The notes below the pieces were generated by a model. The model was not told the DNA's origin. It did no database searches and was given only the letters and a program-made list of their open reading frames with translations. A stretch of 64,000 nt of DNA from Dyella solisilvae (GTDB taxonomy: Bacteria > Pseudomonadota > Gammaproteobacteria > Xanthomonadales > Rhodanobacteraceae). The DNA lies in assembly GCF_003351225.1 (NCBI RefSeq), contig NZ_QQSY01000006.1, positions 1 to 64,000 of the forward strand, written 5' to 3'. The stretch's first letter is position 1. Each line of letters begins with the position of its first letter. A program made the translations under genes and the position numbers. Shown here one piece after another: positions 1 through 7,563 of the stretch.

Positions 1-128
1 GTGCAGTCGACACGGACGCCAGAGCTAGGGGATGCTTGGCAAAGGGGAGGAGTCCATATACGGACCTTTTCGCGCAATTCGCTTGCCGACGCAGCTAGGC
101 TTGGTCATCTCGACCCGAGGGAGGGGGA

Positions 129-335
129 ATGGATAGTGGATCGCCGGGGCGGACGAGCTTCAGCCCAGTGGCGCTGCTCGGATTTCTCGCGGTTTGCGCC
201 GTGCTTGGTTGGGGGATTCAGACCAAATCTGAACTTCTGCGAGTCGGTTTGATGCTGCTGCAAGCAACTTGGCTGGTTGCGGGCTCGGTGGCAGTAGTGT
301 CTCGATGGATGAGTCGTCGGCATCCACGGAAGTAG
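129..335 (+). CDS. Small two-helix membrane protein, unknown function
   Basis: A 68-residue protein. The ATG sits just behind a strong purine-rich ribosome site (GGGAGGGGGA), which supports translation. Two hydrophobic stretches (about residues 14-28 and 38-57) separated by a short polar loop, and a basic tail (RRHPRK), suggest a small inner-membrane protein. No family is recognised. It stands alone in the accessory-looking left edge, followed by a dispersed inverted repeat. An ORF in another frame from position 1 is rejected as non-coding. Confidence 0.5.
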   Translation: MDSGSPGRTSFSPVALLGFLAVCAVLGWGIQTKSELLRVGLMLLQATWLVAGSVAVVSRWMSRRHPRK

Positions 336-344
336 AGCGCTGGA

Positions 345-368
345 GTCCGCTTCCGACCCGGGGCGGAC
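345..368. repeat. Dispersed inverted repeat, GTCCGC...GCGGAC, copy 1
   Basis: Six-base arms GTCCGC and GCGGAC enclose a CCGACCC-containing core. A near-identical copy lies at 798-821, so the two copies bracket the small gene at 425-754. Similar short elements are common between genes in Xanthomonadaceae (recollection, not searched). Confidence 0.55.
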
Positions 369-424
369 ACTTCGAAATCGCGAGCAGCGGTCCCAGGCAG
401 TTCCACTGAGTCTAGGTGACACAA

Positions 425-754
425 ATGGATTCGTTCTCTGTTCGAAGCATTTTTCTTTGGGGCCAACGCGATGACCAAAGGCTCGAATACTTATATGAAG
501 AACGAATCACACTTTGGCGAGCGGAGACCATCGACGCTGCCATTGAAATGGCCGAAATCGATGCTCGATCCTACATAGAGGGGTCGGGCGAATACCTAGG
601 GTTTTCGCAAGCATTTGCCCTGTTTGAGCCAGTGGCGTCATCCGGTGCTGAGGTCTTCTCCTTGCTTCGCGAAAGTGATCTTCCGCCGAGGGACTACCTA
701 AATTCGTTCTTCGATACTGGCCATGAACGAGAGCAGATTTCGCCTAAGGAATGA
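425..754 (+). CDS. Small acidic cytosolic protein, possibly DUF4288-like
   Basis: A 109-residue protein from the ATG at 425, which has AGGTGA at a good distance upstream; a GTG at 416 in the same frame is the alternative. There is no signal peptide or membrane segment. The pattern of an N-terminal beta strand (SIFLWG), an EERITLWRA segment, an acidic helix (IDAAIEMAEIDARSYI) and a short C-terminal FFDTGHERE tail recalls DUF4288 proteins, which are small, cytosolic and functionally uncharacterised and often sit in accessory regions. That assignment is tentative. The gene has lower GC than most of the window and is flanked by two copies of the same inverted repeat. Confidence 0.6.
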   Translation: MDSFSVRSIFLWGQRDDQRLEYLYEERITLWRAETIDAAIEMAEIDARSYIEGSGEYLGFSQAFALFEPVASSGAEVFSLLRESDLPPRDYLNSFFDTGHEREQISPKE

Positions 755-797
755 CTCCGTTTTACCGTGAACATGTGTGGTTCAATCTGGGCGTCAG

Positions 798-821
798 GTC
801 CGCTCCCGACCCTCAGCGGAC
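798..821. repeat. Dispersed inverted repeat, GTCCGC...GCGGAC, copy 2
   Basis: Same arms and a similar core (CCGACCC) as the element at 345-368, in the same orientation. It lies between the small gene ending at 754 and the 3' end of the minus-strand gene at 813, which it overlaps by a few bases. Confidence 0.55.
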
Positions 822-1556
822 ACTTCCCATCTCTGCAACCGGCTCAGTCGAGGCATTGCTTGCTTCGCCCGCTGGGTCGCCGTCGCTCGCATCAGCGTCG
901 TGCTTCCACCACACCTGGATCTCGCGCCACAGGCGATTGCCGCCCACGGCGCCATCCTCGCGATTGGGATCAACGCCAAGCAGGGCCGCCAGGCCCGCCA
1001 GCTCTGCCTCCATCGGGTAACGGGCGCCAAGTCCGGTGATGGATCGAAGAATCGAGTAGTGCGAGTGCTCCAGTTCGCTCACCTTGTGGTGTGCGATCAC
1101 TTGACGCGTGATGATTGCCGACGCCTCGCCGAGCGCAACGTAGGCGCCCGCCAATGCGTTTTCGATTTCCGTTCCTCGCCTCAGGTCGGCGGTGAGGCCA
1201 CCTGGCAACTGCGCGACGCCGCGGCGAATGGGTACCACGCAGTTGAGCTCGCCGAGCAGTCGCAGTACCGAATCGGCCTGGCGATTGATGCTGGCCAGAG
1301 GCAGCTCTGGCCGGTTCGCCCCGGGCTTCGCGCCAATGATGTAGACGCGGGCGTGGCGGCGGCATTCGTCGGCGAAGTCCGCCACATCCTGGTTGGGCGG
1401 AGTAAAGAGCGGGTCGCTCTCGACCTTGCGGCGCCACCACTGGTCCGCCACCGCCGCGCCGAGGCCTGCTGCACCCAACAACGCGACAGCGATAGTGAGC
1501 GCTAGGAGCACGCATGGCCTCCCAAGCCGCAGCTGCTCCATGAGCCAGCGGAACAT
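813..1556 (-). CDS. Membrane-anchored periplasmic protein, unknown function
   Basis: A 247-residue protein with a short cytoplasmic N-terminus (MFRWLMEQLRLGRP), one transmembrane segment at about residues 15-37, and a soluble domain of roughly 200 residues likely to face the periplasm. The soluble part is predicted mostly helical, with two cysteines (DECRRH, LNCVV). No catalytic motif or known family is recognised. The frame is open and alanine-rich as expected for coding sequence here, while the long ORFs opposite it look like shadows. The 3' end overlaps a dispersed inverted repeat. Confidence 0.55.
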   Translation of the reverse strand: MFRWLMEQLRLGRPCVLLALTIAVALLGAAGLGAAVADQWWRRKVESDPLFTPPNQDVADFADECRRHARVYIIGAKPGANRPELPLASINRQADSVLRLLGELNCVVPIRRGVAQLPGGLTADLRRGTEIENALAGAYVALGEASAIITRQVIAHHKVSELEHSHYSILRSITGLGARYPMEAELAGLAALLGVDPNREDGAVGGNRLWREIQVWWKHDADASDGDPAGEASNASTEPVAEMGSVR

Positions 1557-2344
1557 CGCACTGGCGCCGCCATGGGCGTCGTGCGACGTGGCTGGCCACT
1601 TGCTGATGTCGGTATCCCGGATGCCGCCTCGCTACACATGGATGAGCGCGGTGCGCTGGATTGCGCACGGGGCAAGTGGGTTGGTCGAACGGCGCTCACC
1701 GCGCCGGATGGCAGGCACGTTGGGCGCCACCAGAGCATCGAGGCTCGCCCCCGACCGGCCCCGATGGCTGCGATCAGGCCGATGACGAGCAAGGAGCAAA
1801 CCATTTCTTCCACGGCAACCCTATGTCATTGATTTGGCGGCGATCGAGGCGCCACGTTGATCATCCCCCCGAGACGAACCCGGTTGTCTGCATTACGTGT
1901 TTCGGCGCGCTGCCACAAAACCTGAGCGCTACCCCTGGGCCGCCGCAGAGGCACAAGCGAAACCATGTCCACGCAAGGGCCGGCCTTCCCGTATCCACCA
2001 TCAAGGTCGAGAGCGCAAAGCCATCAGACGGCCTTCGCGCGCGCCCCGCCATGGGGGTTCATGCCCCGAGCATCGTCACATCACCGGGTTATGGCCCGGC
2101 AAGTCATGTCGAAGATCGAACCGCGTATTCCGTTACGCGAAACGATCCCCAGTCCTGGTCGCGCCTGCCTGCTGTCCCAATGCCCCCAGGGTGGCGGGAT
2201 CCCTTATCGCTAGCCTCCCAAACGCGTGCTCTCGACCCTGATCGGACCAAAGCAAAGTGCTCCGGCACGCCTGCGAAAACGAGGTCAGGTACACCTACTG
2301 GGGAAAGTGAACCTGACCTTGGCGGGCCCTATGTCAGATCGTCT
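1557..2344. other. 788-base stretch without a confident gene
   Basis: No ORF here has convincing protein character. A minus-strand frame from 1813 begins with a plausible hydrophobic segment (MVCSLLVIGLIAAIGAG) and then degenerates into Ser/Pro/Arg-rich text. Another minus frame in the same interval reads VAPNVPAIRRGERRS before a stop. This is compatible with a frameshifted remnant of a small membrane protein. A plus-strand ORF at 1965-2213 has no recognisable features. The region looks like gene debris. Confidence 0.4.
2282..2319. terminator. Stem-loop AGGTCAGGT/ACCTGACCT, probable terminator of the hydrolase gene
   Basis: Perfect 9-base arms (2282-2290 and 2311-2319) close a 20-base loop just past the hydrolase stop at 2345. 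Read on the minus strand, the stem is followed by a GTTTTC tract, fitting a modest intrinsic terminator. The sequence also resembles short repeats scattered in Xanthomonadales genomes, so it may be a repeat acting as a terminator. Confidence 0.5.
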
Positions 2345-3313
2345 TCACTGTGGTTTTGCACCGACAGTGCGATCAAGAAATGCGTGAATCTGCGCGGCGA
2401 TCTCGGGCCCGTTGGTTTCCAGGGCGAAGTGCCCGGTGTCGTAAAAGTGGATCTCTGCGCCGGGGATATCTTTCTTGAACGCCAACGCGCCAGCAGGCGA
2501 GAAGAAGGGATCGTTCTTTCCCCACACTGCCAGCAGCGGCGGCTGCCACTTCTTGAAGTAGGCCTGATACGCCGGGTATTGCTTGACGTTGTTTGCGTAA
2601 TCCAGGAACAGGTCGAGCTGGATGTCGTCATTGCCGGGCCGCGCGAAAAGCGCGGAATCCACGGTATAGCTTGCAGGGTCCACCACCGAATGATCGGGCA
2701 CACCATGGGTGTACTGCCATTTGATCGAGTCGGGCTTCAGAAAGTCACGCAGGGCCGCGCGGTTCTCCGGCGTGGGGTGCTGCCAATAGGTCTGGATGGG
2801 ATTCCAGGCGCTGGCCAGGCCTTCGGCATAGGCATTGCCGTTCTGGGTGATGATGGCCGTGATCCGTTCGGGGTGCGCCACCGCCATACGCCAACCCACC
2901 GGGGCCCCGTAATCGAACACTTCCATGGCGAACTTGTTGAGGCCAAGCGTCTCGGTAAACGCCTGCATCGTCTCGGCGAGATGATCGAACGAATACGTGT
3001 AGTGAGCGTCGGCCGGCACCTCGGTGAAACCGAATCCCGGCAGGTCAGGCGCAATCACGTGATACCGGTCGGCCAGCAGGGGTATCAGGTTTCGGTACAT
3101 CAGGGACGATGTGGGGTAGCCGTGCAGCAGGAGCACCGTGGGAGCCGCAGGATCCCCCGCTTCCCGATAGAAGACCTTTACGCCTTCAACTTGAACGTAG
3201 TGGACGCTTACTGTGGGCGAGGCGGCAGCGGCGAAGGCCTGCCCCCCAGGGGCCAGGCTATCCATCAACAGGGTGAGCGCGCTGGACATCGCGAAGGAAC
3301 GGAACTTGTTCAT
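2345..3313 (-). CDS. Exported alpha/beta hydrolase with Asp nucleophile (haloalkane dehalogenase / epoxide hydrolase type)
   Basis: A 322-residue protein from the ATG at 3313; a longer frame runs upstream but would cross the promoter and operator. Residues 1-29 look like a signal sequence (LAPGGQAFAAAA). The oxyanion HGYP motif is at 64-67, the nucleophile elbow VFDYGAP puts Asp134 where esterases have Ser, the acid is Asp268 (GKND) and the base His295 (DTGHF). An Asp nucleophile is the mark of haloalkane and haloacetate dehalogenases and epoxide hydrolases. The substrate is not deducible. It is divergent from a CGNR regulator, and the shared 144-base gap holds a perfect palindrome, so inducible control is likely. 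Confidence 0.9.
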   Translation of the reverse strand: MNKFRSFAMSSALTLLMDSLAPGGQAFAAAASPTVSVHYVQVEGVKVFYREAGDPAAPTVLLLHGYPTSSLMYRNLIPLLADRYHVIAPDLPGFGFTEVPADAHYTYSFDHLAETMQAFTETLGLNKFAMEVFDYGAPVGWRMAVAHPERITAIITQNGNAYAEGLASAWNPIQTYWQHPTPENRAALRDFLKPDSIKWQYTHGVPDHSVVDPASYTVDSALFARPGNDDIQLDLFLDYANNVKQYPAYQAYFKKWQPPLLAVWGKNDPFFSPAGALAFKKDIPGAEIHFYDTGHFALETNGPEIAAQIHAFLDRTVGAKPQ

Positions 3314-3380
3314 GGGACACCTCACACGGCGGGTTGGAAGGGGAGCCACACTTGCTAACCTGTAAAACGCACCGATAGTA

Positions 3381-3399
3381 GTTACACTATCAGTGTAAC
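3381..3399. promoter_or_regulatory. Palindromic operator GTTACACT-ATC-AGTGTAAC
   Basis: Perfect 8-base arms with a 3-base spacer lie between the divergent hydrolase and CGNR regulator genes. A partial copy (GGTTACAGTGA) follows at about 3420-3430. The size and symmetry fit a dimeric regulator. The CGNR protein next door is the obvious candidate, but TetR-type sites look similar. Confidence 0.65.
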
Positions 3400-3457
3400 T
3401 TGTCAAGCACTTCAATACTGGTTACAGTGACTTCGTCCTGGTCACTGCGTGCCCGCC

Positions 3458-4051
3458 ATGAGCAGCAACCATTCGCCTTCCGAAGCACACGACGTCGAGA
3501 TGCGGTTCCTTGGGGATGATCTCGCCCTGAATTTCATCAATACGGCGTATGGCGTGGGAAAAGGGGCACGCGAATGCCTCCGGACCGACGCGGATGTGTT
3601 GAATTGGCTTGGCCGTGCGGAGCTACCGGCGCAAGCGTCAGGGATCAAGCGGGGCGAGCTGGTCCGTCAGGCTCTGGAACTGCGGCAGATCGCGCTTGAA
3701 CTCGTGGAAAAGCGCGCCACTGGAAAAGCCGGCAATCCGCAGGGGCTGAATCGCCTGTTGGAGGCTGGCTCTCGCTACAGCCAGTTGGTGTGGCCGCGAA
3801 GCGGCCCGCCTGCGCTTGCGACCCATGAGCGCCTGGGTGGCGTCGAGGGTTTGCTTCTGCCCGTGGCGCAAGCCGTTGCCGATCTGCTGTCCGGAACTGA
3901 CTTCCGTTACGTGCGCCGATGTGAAGGTCCGGAATGCACCCTCTGGTTCCTGGACCGCACCAAGGCGCACAGCCGTCGGTGGTGCAGTCCGGCGCTGTGC
4001 GGCAATCGCGCGAAGGTGGCTGCCTTTCGGGATCGATCCCGCACCGCATAG
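3458..4051 (+). CDS. CGNR zinc-finger transcriptional regulator with ABATE domain
   Basis: About 197 residues from the ATG at 3458; a GTG at 3449 would add three residues, and neither start has a clear ribosome site. The N-terminal two thirds fits the ABATE domain (FLGDDLALNFINT near the start). The C-terminus is the CGNR zinc finger: CEGPEC, then RRWCSPALCGNR, giving four Cys ligands (158, 163, 179, 184 counted from the GTG). Proteins of this build are presumed DNA-binding regulators of neighbouring genes. It is divergent from the Asp-nucleophile hydrolase across a palindromic operator, so it probably controls that gene and itself. Confidence 0.88.
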   Translation: MSSNHSPSEAHDVEMRFLGDDLALNFINTAYGVGKGARECLRTDADVLNWLGRAELPAQASGIKRGELVRQALELRQIALELVEKRATGKAGNPQGLNRLLEAGSRYSQLVWPRSGPPALATHERLGGVEGLLLPVAQAVADLLSGTDFRYVRRCEGPECTLWFLDRTKAHSRRWCSPALCGNRAKVAAFRDRSRTA

Positions 4052-4385
4052 CTCGTGTCGAGCGAAACGGTGGCAGGTTCCCCATCGGGGTGTGGAGAGT
4101 GCACGCGCCCGATCGTTCGGAGGCGGCTCCGCGTCCAAGCGATGGCGGGTCTCTCCACCGGATGCATGAGGTGATGCACGCTTTCACGGCCGCCTCTCAG
4201 ACGGCTGACGACGAGTTCGAGCCGTCGGATGCACGGAGTGCTTGGCGTCATGGCATCTGCGCACTCGTATAAGAGCCGACTTCAACCGACCGGAAGCCGG
4301 AGGCTCTCGCACGGATGGGCGCTGCGCGCCTTGGTTGGAGCCGCGGTGACCGGTTGGATCACCCTGGCGGGTGATCACTCAGCCG
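4052..4385. other. Gap of 334 bases, with one hairpin
   Basis: No convincing ORF. The only structure seen is an 8-base perfect hairpin, GATCACCC/GGGTGATC, at 4357-4376 with a TGGC loop. It lies just past the end of the small minus-strand gene at 4386-4544. It lacks a T-run on either strand, so it is not a classical terminator. Confidence 0.4.
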
Positions 4386-4544
4386 TTAGTCGTCCGCCGT
4401 GATGCCATGCACGACACCCGGGGCCTTGCCAACCTGGGAGGCCAATCCGAATGCGATGGCGCCGTAGATGGTTATGCCGAGCAGGGACAGCAGGATCAGC
4501 GCAACCGTCGTTCCGGTGGGTTTCTTCAGTTTGAAAGCTTTCAT
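4386..4544 (-). CDS. 52-residue single-pass membrane protein
   Basis: A short ORF reading MKAFKLKKPTGTTVALILLS at the start: a basic cytoplasmic head, one strong transmembrane helix (about residues 13-34) and a short polar tail ending HGITADD. The lysine-rich head and single helix resemble small regulatory or accessory subunits of membrane pumps. It lies 298 bases downstream of, and on the same strand as, a P-type ATPase. No family is recognised, and a link with the ATPase is inference from position only. Confidence 0.55.
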   Translation of the reverse strand: MKAFKLKKPTGTTVALILLSLLGITIYGAIAFGLASQVGKAPGVVHGITADD

Positions 4545-4842
4545 GATTGTTTAGCCCTCGGGCCTCATTCGCACGATGACGTCATGCTTGGGGGTCAAGA
4601 GTCTGACAGGTGGATTGATCAACCTTGCGTGGCAAGAGGACGCATGCGTCAAAACGCGCGTTCGTGATAGGCGCTGTTGACCGGTGTGAGGTCGCGCGTC
4701 GATCGCCGTGCCCCGGTCCCGGCAGGGTGTGAAACGAGCCTCCGAGACCGCATTGAATCTTGCCGTACGCCCGCCGCGAAGCCTCAAACGCGCCGAACGG
4801 ACCACTACCCGTTGTGCACCGGAACCGTCCACCGCGTAGAAC

Positions 4843-7563
4843 TCAAGGTCTAACTGACGGCATGGATCGAATGATGAACTTCTCGATCTCCACCACCAGG
4901 AAGAACGCGATGCCTCCGCCGATGAGCCAAAGCCATTCCGACCAGGGTAGGGCGTCGGTTTCGAAAACGGCATGGAACGGTGGTGCGTACGTAAACAGGA
5001 ATTGCAGCACCACCACGCTGGCAATGCCGTACCAGACATAGGCATTGCCTCTGTGCGCGCGCAGCGAAAGCGACGAATCAATCAGGCACCGGCTGTTGAG
5101 CAGATAGAACACCTGGCCCAGCGTGATGGCGTTGACGGCGGCCGTGCGCGCCACCTCGTCCGAGGCGCCATTCGCCTTGTTGAGGAAAAAGGTCAGGAGC
5201 GTGTAGACCACCAGCGCCGAGCCGACAAAAAGGATGCGCCAGATGCCGAAGCGGGAGACGATCGGCCGTTCCGTGGCGCGGGGCGGCCGCCGCATGATGT
5301 CGGCCTCGGGCGGCTCGAACGAAATGGCCAGGCCCAGCGCCACGGAGGTCACCATGTTCACCCACAGCACTTGGGGCGCGGTGATCGGCAGCGTAAAGCC
5401 GAACAGGATCGCCACGGCGATCACCGCGCCCTGGGCGATATTGGTCGGCAACAGAAACAGCATCGCCTTCTCGATATTGTTGTAGACCGTGCGGCCTTCC
5501 TTCACCGCCGCGGAGATCGAGGCGAAATTGTCGTCGACGAGGATCATCCCCGCCGCCTCCTTGGTGACCTCCGTACCCTTGATGCCCATCGCGACGCCGA
5601 TGTCCGCTTTCTTTAGTGCGGGTGCATCGTTGACGCCGTCACCCGTCATGGCCACCACCTCGCCGTTGGCCTGGATAGCCTTGACCAGCCGCAGCTTGTG
5701 CTCGGGGCTGGCGCGCGCGAATACATCCACGTCGCGCACGCAGTCCTGCAGGGCCGCATCGTTCATCGCCTCGATTTCGGTTCCCGCCACGGCTGTCGCG
5801 CCGTCGCCGATGCCAAGCATCTTTGCGATCGCCGCGGCGGTGATCTTGTGATCGCCGGTGATCATCGTCACGCGGATGCCGCCACCATGGCATTCCTGCA
5901 CGGCTTCGATGGCTTCCTTGCGCGGCGGATCCATCAGGCCGACGAGTCCCAGCAGCACGAGGTTCTTTGGCAAGTCCTGCGGCCCGAGGCCGCCCGCGGC
6001 CAGACCCGGGCTCGGCAGCCACGCCAGCCCCAACACCCGCTCGCCCTGCGCGGCGAGGCGGTCACCCTCGCTCGCGAAGCGACTGCGATCGAGCGGCGCC
6101 GGACCTGTCTCCGTCTGCTGCCGGTCGCAATGCTCGAGAATCACTTCGGGCGCGCCCTTGACCAGCAGCATCTCCGCGCTGGCCGATCGGTTCAGGGTCG
6201 CCATGAACTTGTGCTCGGATTCGAACGGAATCGAGTCGACCCGCGGCGCAGCAACCGTTTCTGCGGCGCGATCCATGCCGAGCTTGTTGGCGAACGGATA
6301 AAGCGCGCCCTCGGTGGGGTCGCCCTCCACCTTCCACTTTCCGTCGTCCTGCAGAAGTTCGGCGTCATTACACAAAAGGGAGACACGCCCCATCAGCGTG
6401 AGCACCTCCGGCATGGCGCCGAGCGGCTTGCCGGATGCCGACACCTCACCCTCGGGTGCGTAGCCATCGCCGCTGACGTCATAGGCGGCTTCGGCCGTGA
6501 CGGCGGAGGTGACCATCATTTCCATCAGGGTCAGCGTGCCGGTTTTGTCCGAGCAGATGCGCGACACCGAGCCCAGCGTCTCGACGGCCGGCAGTCTGCG
6601 GATGATGGCATTGCGCCTGGCCATGCGCTGCACGCCGATGGCCAGCGTCACGGTGATGAGTGCCGGCAGGCCTTCCGGAATAAGCGAAACCGTGATGCCC
6701 ACGACGGCCTGGAACAGCTCGACGAAGGTCATGTGCCCGAGCCAGTGACCCCAGGCGAACAGCAGCACGCTGATGAAGGCGATGGCGATCGTGATGACGT
6801 GGCCGAAGCGCTTGATCTGGCGAAGCAGCGGCGTCTCCAACGCACTGACCTCGGCGAGCATCTGGTTGATGCGGCCAAGCTCGGTCTGGCTGCCGGTCGC
6901 CACGACGATGCCAGTCGCCCGACCGGACACCACCATGGTGCCGGAGAACGCCATGTTCTCGCGATCACCGACCGTCGCCTTGGCTGACACCGCGGCGGTG
7001 GACTTCTCGGAAGGCACGGATTCGCCCGTCAACGCCGCCTCTTCGGTGCGCAGGTTCTTGGCGTCGACCAGGCGAAGATCAGCGGGAATCTTGTCGCCAG
7101 ACTCCAACAGCACGATATCGCCCGGCACCAGTTCCTCGGACGGAATCAGGCGGACCGAGCCACCGCGCAGCACGCGCGCCTCCGCCGAAAGCATGTTGCG
7201 CAGCGAGTCGAGCGCCTTCTCGGCGCGCCCCTCCTGTATGAAGCCGAGCAGTGAATTGAGGACGACCACGGCGAAGATGATCGAGGCGTCGAGCCACAGG
7301 CTCAGCATCAGCTTGATGAAGCCGGCCACCAGCAGGACGTAGATAAGAACGTTGTTGAACTGTGCGAGAAACCGCGCAAAAGGCCCCTTCTTCTTGCCCT
7401 GGGGCAGGCGGTTCGGCCCATAGGTGTTCAGGCGCCCGGAAACCTCGCCGGGATCGAGGCCTTGGGAAGGGTCGACGGCAAACTCCTTCTCCACCGCCTC
7501 GGCCGGCATCGCATGCCACGACCTTCCGCTCTCTGTTGAAGGCGTGGTCTCGGTGGGACTCAT
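4843..7563 (-). CDS. P2-type cation-transporting ATPase
   Basis: 906 residues with the complete P-type ATPase set: TGES in the actuator domain (179-182), PEGLP in helix M4 (296-300), the phosphorylated Asp339 in DKTGT, KGAPE in the nucleotide domain (469-473) and TGDGVND (640-646). About ten membrane helices are expected. The order matches SERCA/PMCA-like P2 pumps. In M6 the segment QVLWVNMVTSVALG has Ser where Ca2+ pumps carry the essential Asp, so Ca2+ should not be assumed; Na+, K+ or Mg2+ are open. Its start overlaps the stop of the Na/Pi symporter gene by four bases (ATGA), so the two are translationally coupled. Confidence 0.93.
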   Translation of the reverse strand: MSPTETTPSTESGRSWHAMPAEAVEKEFAVDPSQGLDPGEVSGRLNTYGPNRLPQGKKKGPFARFLAQFNNVLIYVLLVAGFIKLMLSLWLDASIIFAVVVLNSLLGFIQEGRAEKALDSLRNMLSAEARVLRGGSVRLIPSEELVPGDIVLLESGDKIPADLRLVDAKNLRTEEAALTGESVPSEKSTAAVSAKATVGDRENMAFSGTMVVSGRATGIVVATGSQTELGRINQMLAEVSALETPLLRQIKRFGHVITIAIAFISVLLFAWGHWLGHMTFVELFQAVVGITVSLIPEGLPALITVTLAIGVQRMARRNAIIRRLPAVETLGSVSRICSDKTGTLTLMEMMVTSAVTAEAAYDVSGDGYAPEGEVSASGKPLGAMPEVLTLMGRVSLLCNDAELLQDDGKWKVEGDPTEGALYPFANKLGMDRAAETVAAPRVDSIPFESEHKFMATLNRSASAEMLLVKGAPEVILEHCDRQQTETGPAPLDRSRFASEGDRLAAQGERVLGLAWLPSPGLAAGGLGPQDLPKNLVLLGLVGLMDPPRKEAIEAVQECHGGGIRVTMITGDHKITAAAIAKMLGIGDGATAVAGTEIEAMNDAALQDCVRDVDVFARASPEHKLRLVKAIQANGEVVAMTGDGVNDAPALKKADIGVAMGIKGTEVTKEAAGMILVDDNFASISAAVKEGRTVYNNIEKAMLFLLPTNIAQGAVIAVAILFGFTLPITAPQVLWVNMVTSVALGLAISFEPPEADIMRRPPRATERPIVSRFGIWRILFVGSALVVYTLLTFFLNKANGASDEVARTAAVNAITLGQVFYLLNSRCLIDSSLSLRAHRGNAYVWYGIASVVVLQFLFTYAPPFHAVFETDALPWSEWLWLIGGGIAFFLVVEIEKFIIRSMPSVRP

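Noticed and set aside
1502-1813. 103-residue minus-strand ORF starting with a hydrophobic stretch
   Set aside because: After about 20 plausible residues it becomes low-complexity text and overlaps the confident gene at 813-1556; probably a frameshifted remnant, described as debris instead.
1661-3358. 565-residue plus-strand ORF
   Set aside because: It lies opposite the alpha/beta hydrolase, has Arg/Gly-rich text with no motifs, and spans the hydrolase coding region; a GC-rich shadow frame.
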